From Symsagittifera roscoffensis (lineage: Eukaryota > Xenacoelomorpha > Acoela > Convolutidae): a DNA stretch of 64,000 nt. The notes beneath the pieces were generated by a model, which saw only the letters and a program-made list of their open reading frames with translations, did not search any database and was not told the origin of the DNA. The position numbers were made by a program, and so were the translations under genes. This document shows positions 46,660-58,436 of this stretch, in pieces; position 1 is the first letter of the stretch; each line of letters starts with the position of its first letter. The DNA lies in the NCBI RefSeq assembly GCF_963678635.1, contig NC_087062.1, forward strand, positions 4,822,193-4,886,192, in the 5' to 3' direction.

Positions 46660-47610
46660 TTTTCACTATTCCAGAACAGATAAAGATCATGATTAAGAAA
46701 ACATCGCATTTACATTGTACCCCAACAATTTTTTTTACCAATTGTATCGATCGCTGATAGGTACTTTAACATGCCAAACACAAATGATGTTTAACTTTTG
46801 AATTTGTTCAAACGCCTCAAACTATCAGGCTGGAACAAACTTTATCCCGTAAATTCTGCTTTTCTTGTATTGTCTCGTATTAGAGTAATGAACTTTGAAA
46901 TTTAAGAAATTTGAAAAAAGGATACGTACACAGAATAAAACAAATGTAGTCTCATCAAATCTGGCAAGCTACGAGGAATCGACCAGCTGGCCTATACTGC
47001 CAAACGATTTATTGATATGAATTACAACAGTCATGAAAAAAAAATTTAGTTACAACGGAAAAGACCAAATTTAACATGAAGAGTTGCACGCTGCGGAAGT
47101 CGCACGAAAAGTTCCGACTACGATAATAAAAATTATAATAGTCTTGATAAAAATTTTAAAATGATAATTCAAACGTTTTCTCACATTTCGTGCATCATAA
47201 GGATTTTAGAAAATTTTATATACACGATGATCAAACATCAAGAAAAAGTGACAAAAACGTCTAAAGAATGAGTACTCGTTTAGAATTATGATCCCGCCGT
47301 TTTTGACGATTGCCATTCAATAGATTCTTTAGAAGAGTGTTACCACCAGACCACTTCAAATATACTTTCTACACTTATAGATAAAGACAAAAGGGCAATT
47401 TTGTAAAATTTGTCGGTCAAATTCTCCACTAAGCTTTTCCACTAAGAAATTATCAAAGATATCAACTCACTGTCAAAATTTACAAACTACCAATAAAAAC
47501 TTCTTTATCGATTTTTTCGTTCAAAACTTTATGTCTGAATTATGTAAGAAATTTCAAATAAGAATGATAGATATTAATTCGAATGTTTTCGCTATAGCTA
47601 GCATCATCAG
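46660..47610. other. No gene seen
   Basis: AT-rich, with no ORF or repeat that I could support. Confidence 0.45.
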
Positions 47611-47762
47611 GATATAGTGATATCGCCCATTTTTTCTGCAAAGGTCTGACTGTGATTTTCGGACATTAAGCCATCAAGATGGGTTTTGAATCGCTACTAT
47701 AATCACAGTACTTTCTTTTCTCAGCAATCTTCGTTTTCTTTGTAACCTCCCCGATGGTCTTT

Positions 47763-48170
47763 TCAAGGGCTTGCGATGCAACTCGCGACGTTCAACTTTC
47801 CAGATATTTCGGAAATTTGACCTTGATTGTGGGGAAGAATGTAATTTTTGAAAAAATCGAATCGACCATTTCATGCTTAAGTTTATCGTGACAACTGATA
47901 TGAGAAGTCAATTTAGTCAGAAGATCCAAATCATAATTACTGGAAATTTGATAAAAAGTGTGCTGGAGAAAAATTGCTATTTGCAATTTTGCTTAAATCA
48001 CCAGCTCGAGTAGAGCTGTCTTGTTCCTGACAGAAAACATCACGAATTCCTACGAGAGTGTCATCGCTGGGCAAGAGAGAACCTTGATTGGGCAAGTAGA
48101 CGAGTCCAACAGCCCAATGGTTCAGAGAACAAAACTACTTGCGTCAAAAAAAAATCTTCTTAAAACTTCC
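47763..48170 (+). pseudogene. Frameshifted first copy of the repeat ORF
   Basis: Same coding region as 48999-49406. A 1-nt loss in an A-run (GAAAAAATCG against GAAAAAAGTCG) and further indels destroy the frame. Confidence 0.5.
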
Positions 48171-48998
48171 AGAGTTATCTTAAACAAAGGTTAAAGGGCC
48201 TGTTCTTCTTAACCTCATATGTTCAATAAGCGGACGACTGTTACACTCATCAGGATAAGAAGATATCGCGCACTTTTTTTGCTACTGTCTGATTGTGATT
48301 TTCCGAAATTGAATCATCAAGATGGCTTGTGAAACGCTACGAGAGTGCCCAATGGTACAGAGAACAAAACTATTTGTATCACAAATATCTTCCAGAGTTA
48401 TCCAAGTTACGTTTTTTACTTGAGCCTAGAGTCAGTTGAATATGAGAGTAATGCATTTAGTTTCGTGAAAATAGTTTACATGATTATGATGAGATAAGGC
48501 GGATTTATGTTGAGCCATCTGAAATGAATCAAAGGTCCACTGTCCATTAAAAACTAATGGTATACTTGAGTTTCAAACCCTGTTTTTAACGGCGTCAGCG
48601 TGTTTTAGGTATTTGGAGACCTAGCCATGTGGACGCTTTTATTTCTAGAGTGTGGGGGGGGGGGGAGATTTAGTAGTGGCCTCTAAGCTGTAACACAATT
48701 TCGTAGTCTCATGTCTTAAGAGAACCGAATTGGCTCCGACAGAATGAGGTGCAAAATACACGATATAGTGTCCCTGACCCTTGAGCCAAAGGTTATAGGG
48801 CTTACTCTTCTCAACCTCATATGTTCAAAAAGCGGACGACTGTTACACTCATCAGGATTTATTGATATACGCACTTTTTTGTGCTAATGTCTGATTGTGA
48901 TTTTCCGATATTGAACCATCAAGATGGGTTGTGAATCGCTGCATTAATCACAGTGCTTTCTTTTCTCAGCAATCTTCGTTTTCTTTGTACCCTCCCCG

Positions 48999-49406
48999 AT
49001 GGTCTTTTCAAGGGCTTGCGATGCAACTCGCGACGATCAACTTTCCAGATATTTCGGAAGTTTGACCTTGATTGTGGGGGAAAATGTAATTTTTGAAAAA
49101 AGTCGAATCGAACATTTCATGCTCAAGTTTATCGCAACAACTGATATGAGAAGTCAATTTAGTCAGAAGATCCAAATCATAATTACTGGAAAGTTGATAA
49201 AAATTGTGCTGGAGAAAACTGCTATTCGTAATTTTACTGAAATCACCAACTCCAGTAGAGTTGTCTTGTTCCTGACAGAGAACATCACGAAACACTACGA
49301 GAGTGTCATCACTGGGCAAGAGAGAACCTTGATTGGGCAAGTAGACGAGTCCAACTTCCCAATGGTTCAGAGAACAAAACTACTTGTGTCAAAAAAATCT
49401 TCTTAA
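48999..49406 (+). CDS. Unidentified 135-codon ORF in the 1.25-kb repeat
   Basis: An open frame ends at TAA 49404-49406. The first codon is not ATG; the nearest Met codons are internal, so it may be an exon. It contains LSRYFGSLTLIVGENV, RSQFSQKIQIIITGKL and SSRVVLFLTENITKHYES. The last part loosely resembles the SR-x-IxVLS strand-and-helix of TIR domains, but the other TIR motifs are not visible. I would not call it a TIR protein without a profile search. The first repeat copy is frameshifted, so selection is not shown. Confidence 0.3.
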   Translation: MVFSRACDATRDDQLSRYFGSLTLIVGENVIFEKSRIEHFMLKFIATTDMRSQFSQKIQIIITGKLIKIVLEKTAIRNFTEITNSSRVVLFLTENITKHYESVITGQERTLIGQVDESNFPMVQRTKLLVSKKSS

Positions 49407-50672
49407 ATCTCCCAGAGTTATCTTAAATAAAAGTTAAAGGGCCTGTTCTTCTTAACCTCATATGTTCAATAAGCGGACGACTGTTACGCACATCAAGATT
49501 TGTTGATATCGCACACTTTTTCTTGCTTCTGTCTGATTGTGATTTTCCGATACTGAAGCATCAAGGTGGCTTGCGAAACGCTACGAGAGTGTCCAATGGT
49601 ACAAAGAACAAAACTACTTGTGTCACAAATATCTTCTTAAAACTTCCAGAGTTATCCCAGTTACGTTTTTTACTTGAGCCTAGATTCATTTCAATTTGAG
49701 AGTAATGCATTTAGTTTCGTGAAAATAGTTCACATGATTATGATGAGATAAGGCGGATTTAGGTTGATCCATCTGGAATGAATCAAAGGTCCACTGTCCA
49801 TTAAAAACTAATGGTATACTTGAGTTTCAAACCCTGTTTTTAACAGCGTTCGCGTGTTTTAGGTATTTAGAGATCTAGCCATGTGGACGCTTTTATTTCT
49901 AGAGTGTGGGGGGGGGGTGATTTAGTAGTGGCCTCTAAGCTGTAACACAATTTCGTAGTCTCATGTCTTAAGAGAACCGAACTGGCTCCGACAGAATGAG
50001 GTGCAAAAACACAAGAGATAGTGTCCCTGACCCTTGAGCCAAAGGTTATAGGGCTTATTCTTCTTAACCTCATATTTTCAATAAGCGGACGACTGTTACA
50101 TTCGTCAGGATATGGTGATATCGCGCACTTTTTTTTGCTAATGTCTGAGTGTGATTTTCCGATATTGACTATAATGGTGGGTTGTGAATCGCTGCTATAA
50201 TCACAGTGCTTTCTTTTCTCAGCCATCTTATTTTGTTTTTGCCCTCCGCGATGGTCTTTTCAAGAGCTTGCGATGCAACCCGCGACGTCCACTTTTCCAG
50301 ATATTGGTTATCCAACCACTGATTACGGTTGATTTTCATCGCTTTATGATAATCTTTCCATGTGGACGTACTGCGGAAAACAGGTGAAACTTTTGATCAA
50401 TCACATTTCTCTTGCACTGAAGGGGGATGCAATTTCTAAAAAAAATATATGGTACCTGTATCAATTGGTTTCTAATACCTTCCACAGTTCATTTTCCTCT
50501 TTGTGTTAATACTAATTAGTAAATCCAAAAATGCCAATTTTCCAGATGTGTTTTGAGTCTCCATTTGAACTGTAGTTTGAATGTAGTCAGTTTGCTGTCC
50601 ACAGCACCTCTTCACGATCACCCTTCACTGTTCTCTTTATAGTGTCAACAACATAACGGAGAAAAACGTAAC

Positions 50673-50984
50673 TTATTGCACTGACTTATTTTTCTCCCTC
50701 ATCTCGTTGCATTTTCTACAGTACCAGACGGTTTCATTTATTTTTCGATACTCATGATCTGATATATCACCGCATTTAACGTGATACCAGTTCAAACAGC
50801 ATTCATATTCCACACCTTTTGACCTGTACATATCCCATTGAGATATTTTTCGGGCAAAAAATTTTCGGGAATATTTTTCGATAGTGCAGTTTCGTACTGC
50901 TTTAGCCAAAGATTTCCTAAAACAACGGCAAGAGATGCCCCCGTTGCCAAACCCTCTCAATGAACGTACCATGTTTCTTTGCAC
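50673..50984 (-). pseudogene. PHD-like finger fragment
   Basis: The C-terminal part of a 103-codon minus-strand frame has CCLNWYHVKC, then ISDHEY and VWYCRKC. This is the WYHxxC...WYCxxC half of a PHD finger; the expected first cysteine pair is missing. Such fingers occur in host chromatin proteins and in retroelement ORFs. The N-terminal part overlaps another frame of the retroelement fragment next door. Confidence 0.5.
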
Positions 50985-51250
50985 TGGAAATGGACTTGAC
51001 TATCAACAGTCTTTTTATGGTTTTCCTATCAATTGATGGTGATTCATCTCGCTAATACAGCTTTCTCAGAGCTATGTCTATTGCTTCCTTGAGTGGAACA
51101 TTTTTATACAAACTCTTCACATCTAGAGATATCACATTTTCCTTGGGCTCGAGACTAATGTTCTCTAAGATTTCTCTTGATTCTAGTTCGTTGGTTTAAA
51201 GTCCAAATCAAGACTGGAGGTGGAGTAAAACTGTGCTCATTGTTTTGCAG
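50960..51250 (-). pseudogene. Penelope-like element reverse transcriptase fragment
   Basis: The minus strand reads NELESREILENI, then ENVISLDVKSLYKNVPL and EAIDIALRKLY, followed by an in-frame stop and PSIDRKTIKRLL. The LDVKSLYxNVP motif is typical of RT motif A in Penelope-like elements. Only about 90 codons remain, with at least one stop. The catalytic box further on and any GIY-YIG domain are absent. Confidence 0.65.
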
Positions 51251-51301
51251 AGCACGAGAAAGAAACCTCACGTCACATAAAGCAACACAAATCAAACAAG
51301 T

Positions 51302-51954
51302 CTAAATCATCCTCTCCGTTAAAGCCTCCTCGTTAGTCGGTCCAACAGTTTCCTCGCCTCTGTCCACCAGTCTTCGATTCTCCGAGCTCCTTCTCGTTTG
51401 CCATTTCTTTTTTGTGTTTGAAAGGAGCTTCGTCAAAACAGCTGGCAGATTGTCGCGGTGTTCGAAAGCAATCCGCAAAGACTTCAGCTCAGGCTGGACG
51501 TCCTGGTGCAGCGCCTGATTTTCATTCTCCAGCCCCGTTCTTCTCTTTCTCTTCGATATGAGACACCTCGTAAAAAGAAAGACGAGAATACCCGAGCTGA
51601 TCAGCTGGTTCCTGATATCTGGTGTACCGTTTTTATGACAGTAAATAACCGCGCTGATAATTTTTACTGCCTTCAGGATTTTTGCCAATTCCTCTGCAGT
51701 GCAAGCTCTGTAATTGTTTGTGCGGTGGCTGTTGATAGAATTATTGATGATATCCTCACACCACCACTAGACTTTTTTTCTGCTAGAGGTGCCCTGCAGA
51801 GTAGGCTTGCGAGGTTCTTCCGTGGTTTTGTGGTGTTTGGGTTTAAGGAAAGTCTCGGAATAGCCAATATTTTGGGCAGAAATTGTTCCTTTTCCGGAAT
51901 GTTAAGTTGCTCCAGGCTGTGATAGAGGGAGCTAGTCTCTACAATGTACACCAC
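51302..51954 (-). CDS. Two overlapping unidentified ORFs
   Basis: Frame one, 51954-51673, starts at ATG with VETSSLYHSLEQLNIPEKE and is Ser/Pro/Lys-rich. Frame two, 51688-51302, overlaps its end by 16 nt. It has a hydrophobic segment (LISSGILVFLFTRCLIS) followed by a basic stretch, then KKKWQTRRSSENRR. GC content is higher than in the flanks. They may be one gene with a frameshift or two exons. They sit upstream of the Penelope-like fragment, but I see no proof that they belong to it. Confidence 0.35.
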
Positions 51955-52439
51955 TTCAATTCTAATATGGTTAAATAAGATGTTTCAGGCGATACGATTT
52001 TTCTTGTAGTAAAGACTGTAATTGAGAATTGGAGCAACCCCGTAGGGTCTTAAAACGTTACATTTAATTTACTTGAAAATGCGTTAAAATTATAAGTTCA
52101 AACAAACGTTTTTGCACACTTTTGGCATCTTCAGGTTTTAAAAATCTGAACTATCTGTAAAATGATCAATAATCATCAAAAGTGACATACAAGTCATTAT
52201 TGCAAGACTTATAAAAATTAACCAATCACAATTTCACAAATTTATAAAAATTATGTACCAACTAATATGTAACAATTTTTTTCTTTTAGTGACAAATTAC
52301 TGAGAGTTCTCAACTTTTTCGATTTTACAGTTTCGTTTTGCCGCTAAGTTGTTTCAAAATTGTATGTTTTAGCCAAAATTTGTGATTCTGGAACTATAGC
52401 CTTCGTGTCATAGCCTTAGCGTCACCAGTAGTATATGTT

Positions 52440-52806
52440 GGGGCAGTTCAGCCGGGGGGGGGGGGGGTGCGGACCCCCATGTATTAACATAGGCTATAGA
52501 GTATCCGGTCCGCACCCTATGTATTAACATAGGCTATAGATTTCCCATTGTATTAAGATAGGGAATATGTTTCCCAATGTATTAAGATACGAGGTTTCAG
52601 ATGGTAAGATGGTAAGTTTTTTTTTCGGCGCCCGAATTTCCCATGTATAGATTTCCCTATGTATAAGAATTTCATTGTAGGGAATAAAAACTCATTAGGG
52701 AAAAGAATTCCTAATGTATTTTAATGGTAGGTATCCTATGTATTAAGATGGTAAGGTTTCAGATGGTAAGATGGTGAAGTTTCAGATGGTAAGATGGTAA
52801 GTTTCA
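52440..52806. repeat. Degenerate short tandem repeats
   Basis: A G-run of about 13 leads into repeats of ATGTATTAACATAGGCTATA, then CCAATGTATTAAGAT, then TTCAGATGGTAAGATGGTAAG. Units of 13-35 bp are mixed. Not coding. Confidence 0.75.
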
Positions 52807-54466
52807 AAAAAAATTGGCAACCGAGTTTTTTGAGCTCGATTTTGCCAATTTTTGCGTTTCTCAGCTAGCTTCTAGGGTTTAGATGTTTTAGTTATTGTTT
52901 TATAGGTTTAATTCAACGAGAAAGCTATCTAAAAGCTATATTGAAACCTAACGAAACTTCGAGAAAAAAAATCATGTTTTTTGAAAAAAAATTTGGTTCT
53001 TGTGTGGAAATGTCTAGTTTTTTCGCAAAACTTTTGGCTCGGATTATCTAATTGTTAGTTAATACTGGTTAATTACGTGTAGGTTGTGAACTTAAGGTTA
53101 TATATTCAGTTTTCTTGTACATGGTAAGTCAATGGTAATAGTTTTTGTGCAAAAACTTGGAGTTTTTGTCACAAAAATTAAAAATTTACCATAAAAACTT
53201 TAAAACACTATAAGTTTTTTTGTAATTCGATCTAATTTATTGGATAATCTTACTTTCTATCAACCTGAATTTATGTTGAAACCTACTGAAACTTCAAAAA
53301 ATTTCAAATTTTAAGAAAAAATTGCAAAAGTTTCAAAGTTTTTGGAACAAACTACAAATTTTTGGAAAGAACTGCAAAAAACTCAAGATTTTGGGTAAAT
53401 TTTTGTTGTTTCTGATCTAATCGAATAAAAAGTAAATACGTTTAGAATTTAAAATTAAGCTCAAATTGTATTTCAATTGACATCATGTCGAGACACTGAT
53501 ACAAAAAAACTTTGAATAGAAATATGGTTTTTTTCCAAATTTTTTAAGCAAAAACTGAAATACGATAAATTTTAGCATTATATGAGTAACAAAGCGGGTT
53601 ATATAAAGCTCTCAACATTAACAAGAGAGCTCATAAAAGCTGAATCGAAATTGAAACTTGCGGAAGATAGTAAAAATAACCGTAATTTTCAAGAAAGTAA
53701 ATTAAAAATTATTCAAATTTGTCAAGATTTTCCATTTTCAACATTTTAAATGGATAATTAACTGATTTTTTGTCAAGTTCAGGGAGAATTGAAATAGGAC
53801 TCTCAATACAAATGAACATTAAGAGCAATATTTCATGAAACTTCTAGATTTTTGCTCAATGATTAACCCAAATTTGAACAAAAATTACAAATTCAGAGAA
53901 GTTATTCACCTTAATAGTACAGATTTTCAGATCAATGATGAAAAACGAACAGTTAAAGTTAATTGCTAAAATTGATAAGAAACAAGATAAATTTTTTAAA
54001 AAAGTTTATTTGATATTGGCTCAAATTCAACAAAATCTTCTTCATAACTGATGATTATCTCTCTGTTGCTTCTGCAACATAATTTTCACAATTTTCCGTA
54101 GAAATGTTCTATTCTTAAAGAATATTCTAACTTTCTGCATAATACATGGTTCCGCTATTGAAAACAGTTGGCAAGAAAATTAAGTCAGAACTGGAGAATT
54201 TAGGGGGAATATAGTATCAATCGAACGAACAATTTGCTAGCAGAGGTGAAATTAGAACTGATACCGTCTGATTATTTTGATAAAAATTGTAAGTGTCTTC
54301 CTCAAGTTTCCCTTGTTAGGTGCTACAGTAAACTATTTAAGCAAAATTACAATTTTTGGGTCAATAACTATCACTTTTCTTGCAAAATAAAAATTGAATA
54401 GCTTTTTTTCTGATTTAAAAGGGCAGTTTTCTCAAAAATATTGAAGTGAGAAAGAATCGGTGCTGG
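52807..54466. other. No gene seen; possible outer continuation of the left arm
   Basis: AT-rich without ORFs. Its partner, if the inverted repeat continues, would lie beyond the right window edge, so the arm's outer end cannot be placed. Confidence 0.4.
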
Positions 54467-55860
54467 TTAAAACATTCAAAAAAATATGTAAAAAATGAGA
54501 TTATAAATATGTTTTTACAATTTAAGAACAAATTAGGCGCAGCTCTATTAGTTATATTCTGAAAACCTCCGGAAATACGCAAGGGAACATAGTTCCTAAC
54601 ATCTACAATATCTAAAAACTTCTAAAAGAGCGCGTCTCAAAAATTGATTGTGCAAAGGAAATCAAGGTGCAAACTGGAACAATTGTGTAATTTTTGGATT
54701 TTTATTAAGCAAAAGAAAACTCTATATAGTTTTAAAAAAATAATGAAATGTAGATCCTGAAAGCTGTTTTTGCTTTATGCTTCAGGTATCTTCTTCCAAA
54801 AGATGTCAATTTGAGTTTACTTTACAAAAACTATCCTCAAAACATCTGATTTGTCATAAAAAGTTACCTTATATATCAAAGGATAACAAATTTTTCTAAT
54901 GAATTACACATAAATACCAATCTTTGACACTTTTTATGTCGGAGTTTTTCTCAAAATATGGTTTATAAGATAAATTTTAGTACGATTATCTCAAAACTTC
55001 TAATGAATTAAATTGAGTTTCTATCTCATTTTCTCAGTTTCTGCTTCATCTTCTATCTATCAAATTTATCCAATTTGAACAAAAAATTTGAACTTTGATG
55101 GAAAAATGTATCTTTTCAACAAACGTTAAACACTCCAAAGCTGAATTAATACCATGAATCCTTTGCTAAACGTCTTTAAATGATTTTCTCTACTTGATAA
55201 TTTTATATTGCTGTTTCAAATCTGAATTTCTGTTTTGAAGTAATTTTTTGGTTGAGAATGATGTATATTATTATCTTGAAATTTTCAAATGTTAGCAGAA
55301 GATACATTTTCTAGGACAGCTATCTTTTTTTTCTGAATTGTAGAAAGAAAAGCAAAAGAAAACCATAATTCTTAGTAAATCAATCCCCAATATCTGCTAC
55401 GCACTATTCTATGATTACTCTTACAAGCACTAAGCAAGGAAAACTTTAAAATGGTTACTAGGTAAAACCTTTCAAAAAATCAATGTTTTATAAATATCCA
55501 GTTGTTTTATAGCATTTCAACAAATACTTAAGCACTCCTTAGCGTATGTGATTCATTTTTACTAAAAATTTATCGCAACAATATCCCCGCAAGCTGGCAA
55601 CCCATGGAGTTTTTATAGAAGATGAAAGGTTTTCGGATCGATTTCCATTGAAAGTTTCAAGACAATTTGAACTCGGTTGTTGTTGGTTTTATCATCAACC
55701 AGAACCTTTGAATATGACAAAACAAGAATAATGATGATAAAACTGTAAATTTTTTACTAGAAGTTTTTCAAATTTAGTGTATAGTCTTTTCAGATTCAGT
55801 AAAAAATTATTATTCAAAGTATTTTCTACTGTGTTTTTATTAAAAACATATCAATTTTAC

Positions 55861-56087
55861 CTTCTCTTGGAGTATGTTTTCAGACTGCTGAGCACATAAT
55901 TTAACATTATGTTGACAATGCTTCTTCTTGATATGATTAGTAAGTTCCTCGCTGCTATATGTATAAAAGTTACAATTGGAACACTTTAAAACGTCACAGT
56001 GCTTTCGATACCTTGATGCGTGTGAGCGAGTGTATTTTCTTCCACATCAAGACATGCAATTCTTTCGTTTCTATTCAGTGACGACAT
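55861..56087 (-). pseudogene. Zinc-finger leader exon in the left arm
   Basis: An ATG at 56087 opens SLNRNERIACL. A 1-nt deletion in the first CxxC knuckle then throws it out of frame. The shifted frame continues with GREYTR, the two further CxxC-type knuckles (LKCSNCNFYTY) and NHIKKKHC. It ends at a GTAAAA donor-like site after 227 nt. The right arm has the same length and the same deletion. It is homologous to the leader of the polymerase pseudogenes at 8.6 and 11.4 kb. Confidence 0.6.
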
Positions 56088-56284
56088 CTCAATAAGTAGA
56101 AAAAGAAAAAATGGTAGATTTAGAATGTCCCAAATTTTTAGAAAAGAAAAGTTGAATAACCTCAAAAAATGAATAAAAATGAATTAAAAAAGCAAATTTT
56201 TTAACCAATTGATTTTAACGTGAAAGAAAATCAGAATGGATTTACTATTTAATCTAGCGGAATTTAAATTTATACAATCTAACC

Positions 56285-56500
56285 ATGGAGTTTTCAAAAG
56301 TTTTGCTATCAACCAATCAGAGTCGAGCATTAATTATTAGGAAATTTTTATCTTTTCTGATATCAACCAATCAGAATCGACTTTCTATAATCATGGAATT
56401 TTCAATAAATTTTATGTCAACCAACCAAAATTGAGTTCTACGTCTCACGGGTTTTTCAACAATTTCAATATCAAATGATCAGAATTGAATATTTGTTTTA
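56285..56500. repeat. CCAAT array, left arm
   Basis: About four units of 53-58 bp with ATCAACCAATCAGAGTCGA, mirrored in the right arm. They lie between the zinc-finger exon and the central genes. Confidence 0.65.
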
Positions 56501-56640
56501 GTAACACTGTTTGTTGGAAATCATCCTGTTAGAATCAAGCATTTTCTAAAAGTGAACTATTTATTGTTTAAAAAAAAATGTAATCAATATTTGAAATATG
56601 TCTATCAAAAACATCGAGTTTTCTCGAGTTACTTTACAAA

Positions 56641-57135
56641 AAAAAAGGAAAAATTCCAATTGATTTTCTTATTGATGAAATAGATGTTGAATCTTACTTT
56701 TTTCACAATTTTTTGGACGTTTATGTTGTCCAAAATAGAGTTCTCCGACTAAGTAAAGGACTCTTCAGAGAAACTTACTCAATCAAAGAGTTTACTTGTG
56801 ATCCAAATATTGCGTGTCAAAGCTTCAAACTTACGGTTGAATTACACCTCAAAAGGAAAAAAATTTTGTTTATTCTCGAGAATTTGAAAATAATCAAAAA
56901 GTCCTGCGATAATATATCAAAAAGTCTTTTTATCCCCTACCCAATACCCAAATTTGTAAAAACTCCCCAGCAAAGTTCTTTATTCTTTCATTTCCTTAAG
57001 GATTTTCAAAGTTCAAAATCCTGCTTGATTCGGTTTGGAATCAGCTTTCCAGAGATTTGCTTTGAAAAATTCATCAAATTTGAGTTATCCTCCCAAATTT
57101 ACATCAAAATCAAAAAACTTGACTATCTACTTTAA
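56641..57135 (+). CDS. Element ORF A, unidentified
   Basis: The frame is open from about 56629 through FLIDEIDVESYFF, then FLDVYVVQNRVLRL, FKLTVELHLKRKKILFI and a Lys-rich tail, to TAA at 57133-57135. No ATG lies near the beginning, so it may be an exon or have lost its start. The protein is basic and aromatic-rich. The left-hand element keeps only the sequence just before it. Family unknown. Confidence 0.4.
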   Translation, partial: KKGKIPIDFLIDEIDVESYFFHNFLDVYVVQNRVLRLSKGLFRETYSIKEFTCDPNIACQSFKLTVELHLKRKKILFILENLKIIKKSCDNISKSLFIPYPIPKFVKTPQQSSLFFHFLKDFQSSKSCLIRFGISFPEICFEKFIKFELSSQIYIKIKKLDYLL

Positions 57136-57414
57136 AATCAAGAATTTCTCATTGATTAGATACAAAAATTCAATAATCTTGATGAACAAATTTGTAGAGA
57201 TGCTACTTGTTCGCTATTATTTTGTTACTTATATCAGCAAAATTTCTTATTTTTAAGGCAAACAACATTTGGTCATTTATTGCTGCAATTGATTTTGTGT
57301 ATATTTTCACTTATTTGGAAGATTTAAGTCCTTAAACATTTCTGATTGAATACGACAACTAGAACAAAAATGAACATTTTTGTGAGTGGAAACGACAATA
57401 TCCAAAATGGAGCT

Positions 57415-57560
57415 TTGTTTCCGATTGGACACAACTTTTATCCAAAAACACCATAAAAGGAAGCTGAAATCTGATTGGATACGACTACAATCAAAATAAG
57501 GAAAATCAATTCTGATTGGTCAAACCCACACATTCGAGTTGGAGGTACCCTTCTCTCCTA
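57415..57560 (+). promoter_or_regulatory. Conserved promoter region of ORF B
   Basis: TCCGATTGGACA, CCATAAAAGGAAGCTG, TCTGATTGGATA and TCTGATTGGTCAAACCC occur in the same order as upstream of the left-hand ORF B. Three reversed CCAAT boxes surround a TATA-like CATAAAAGG. Conservation between two old copies where neighbouring sequence has decayed supports function. Confidence 0.5.
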
Positions 57561-57707
57561 ACTAGAAATAATTTTATTTTCATTTTAACTACCGTCAACT
57601 ACCTCCTCTCTAAGCTCTAAATACCCTAATTTCAACTTATCTTCCGTCAGCCACCCTTCTATCAGCTCTTTCTTGTTTTTGCTCTTTAACTCAGTTCATA
57701 ACTCAAA

Positions 57708-58196
57708 ATGATCTTCTCAGTGCAAAACAGCAACCTCATGTACTCTCTAGAATTTCCGCCTGATCTAGTACAAATTCAAGTGTGAGAAACAGTCTCTGGA
57801 GTTTTTCTGGCACGAATGGACATCCCAATCCAAGTCTGGCACATGGTGGAAGTGATGCGAAGGGATTTCAACGAACATCATATGATGCAATTTCCCATCG
57901 CAGAGAACCAACTTGGAACAATGCAAATGATGGGGGAAGTTTCTGATCATGTGGGAATGAACTATCCCGAGATTCCGGACTCAAGGTTTGTGGCTCAACC
58001 AGTCGACGACTTCCTCTTTCCTTGGGAGGAGGAAGGATCAGTCGAAAACCCCATCACAATAGATGAAGATGAAGGTTTCTCAGAAACAATGACACCTCCA
58101 GCTCCACAACAACCACTAGCAATGGAACCTCGTCCAGCTCTGCGTTCTATAGAGAACCTCCAGAACTCTTCTGCTGCTCGACAGTTCTTTTATTAA
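57708..58196 (+). pseudogene. Element ORF B, copy 2
   Basis: ATG at 57708, then IFSVQNSNLMYSLEF and QIQV. TGA at 57783-57785 replaces the CGA of the other copy, a typical CpG decay. The frame then stays open to TAA at 58194-58196 with SGVFLARMDIPIQV, VDDFLFPWEEE, an acidic DEDEG and PAPQQPLA. Translation may restart at the internal ATG 57816 (MDIPIQV). No domain recognised; acidic and Pro/Gln-rich ends would suit a regulatory or scaffold protein, but this is a guess. Confidence 0.5.
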
Positions 58197-58436
58197 AAGT
58201 TTTTGTAAATAATTGTTGTTTGGTATTATTTTTGTTCTTTGTAATTAAATAATTTCTTCAATTTCATTTATTATGAGAATAGATGAAAGGTTCAGGGTAA
58301 ACCATTGAAAAACAGTTAAAACTTGATTTAGTGCTCTGAACTCGCACATATGTTAAGAAACTCGAATAATTTTTTCACACATATTCGGAAAAGCACTGGA
58401 AAAATTGTACACAAGTTAAAAATTACCTAAAGGTTT

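Larger units (their letters stand above)
47615..50330. repeat. Tandem repeat, about 1.25-kb unit, 2.2 copies
   Basis: The word GATGGTCTTTTCAAG occurs at 47753, 48998 and 50250, giving periods of 1245 and 1252. Each unit contains an ORF region, a GTTAAAGGGCCTGTTCTTCTT-like block and an ATAAGCGGACGACTGTTAC block (the latter twice per unit), and two units have a G-run of 10-13 before ATTTAGTAGTGG. Divergence is a few percent. Confidence 0.85.
54467..56510. mobile_element. Left arm of the large inverted-repeat element
   Basis: Reverse complement of 61930-64000. Position 54467 pairs with 64000 and about 56510 with about 61930, so the centre of symmetry is near 59233. Similarity is high along the arm with small indels. 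It carries an outward-facing zinc-finger leader and a CCAAT array at its inner edge. A long terminal inverted repeat with genes inside it is far longer than most DNA-transposon TIRs. Confidence 0.88.
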
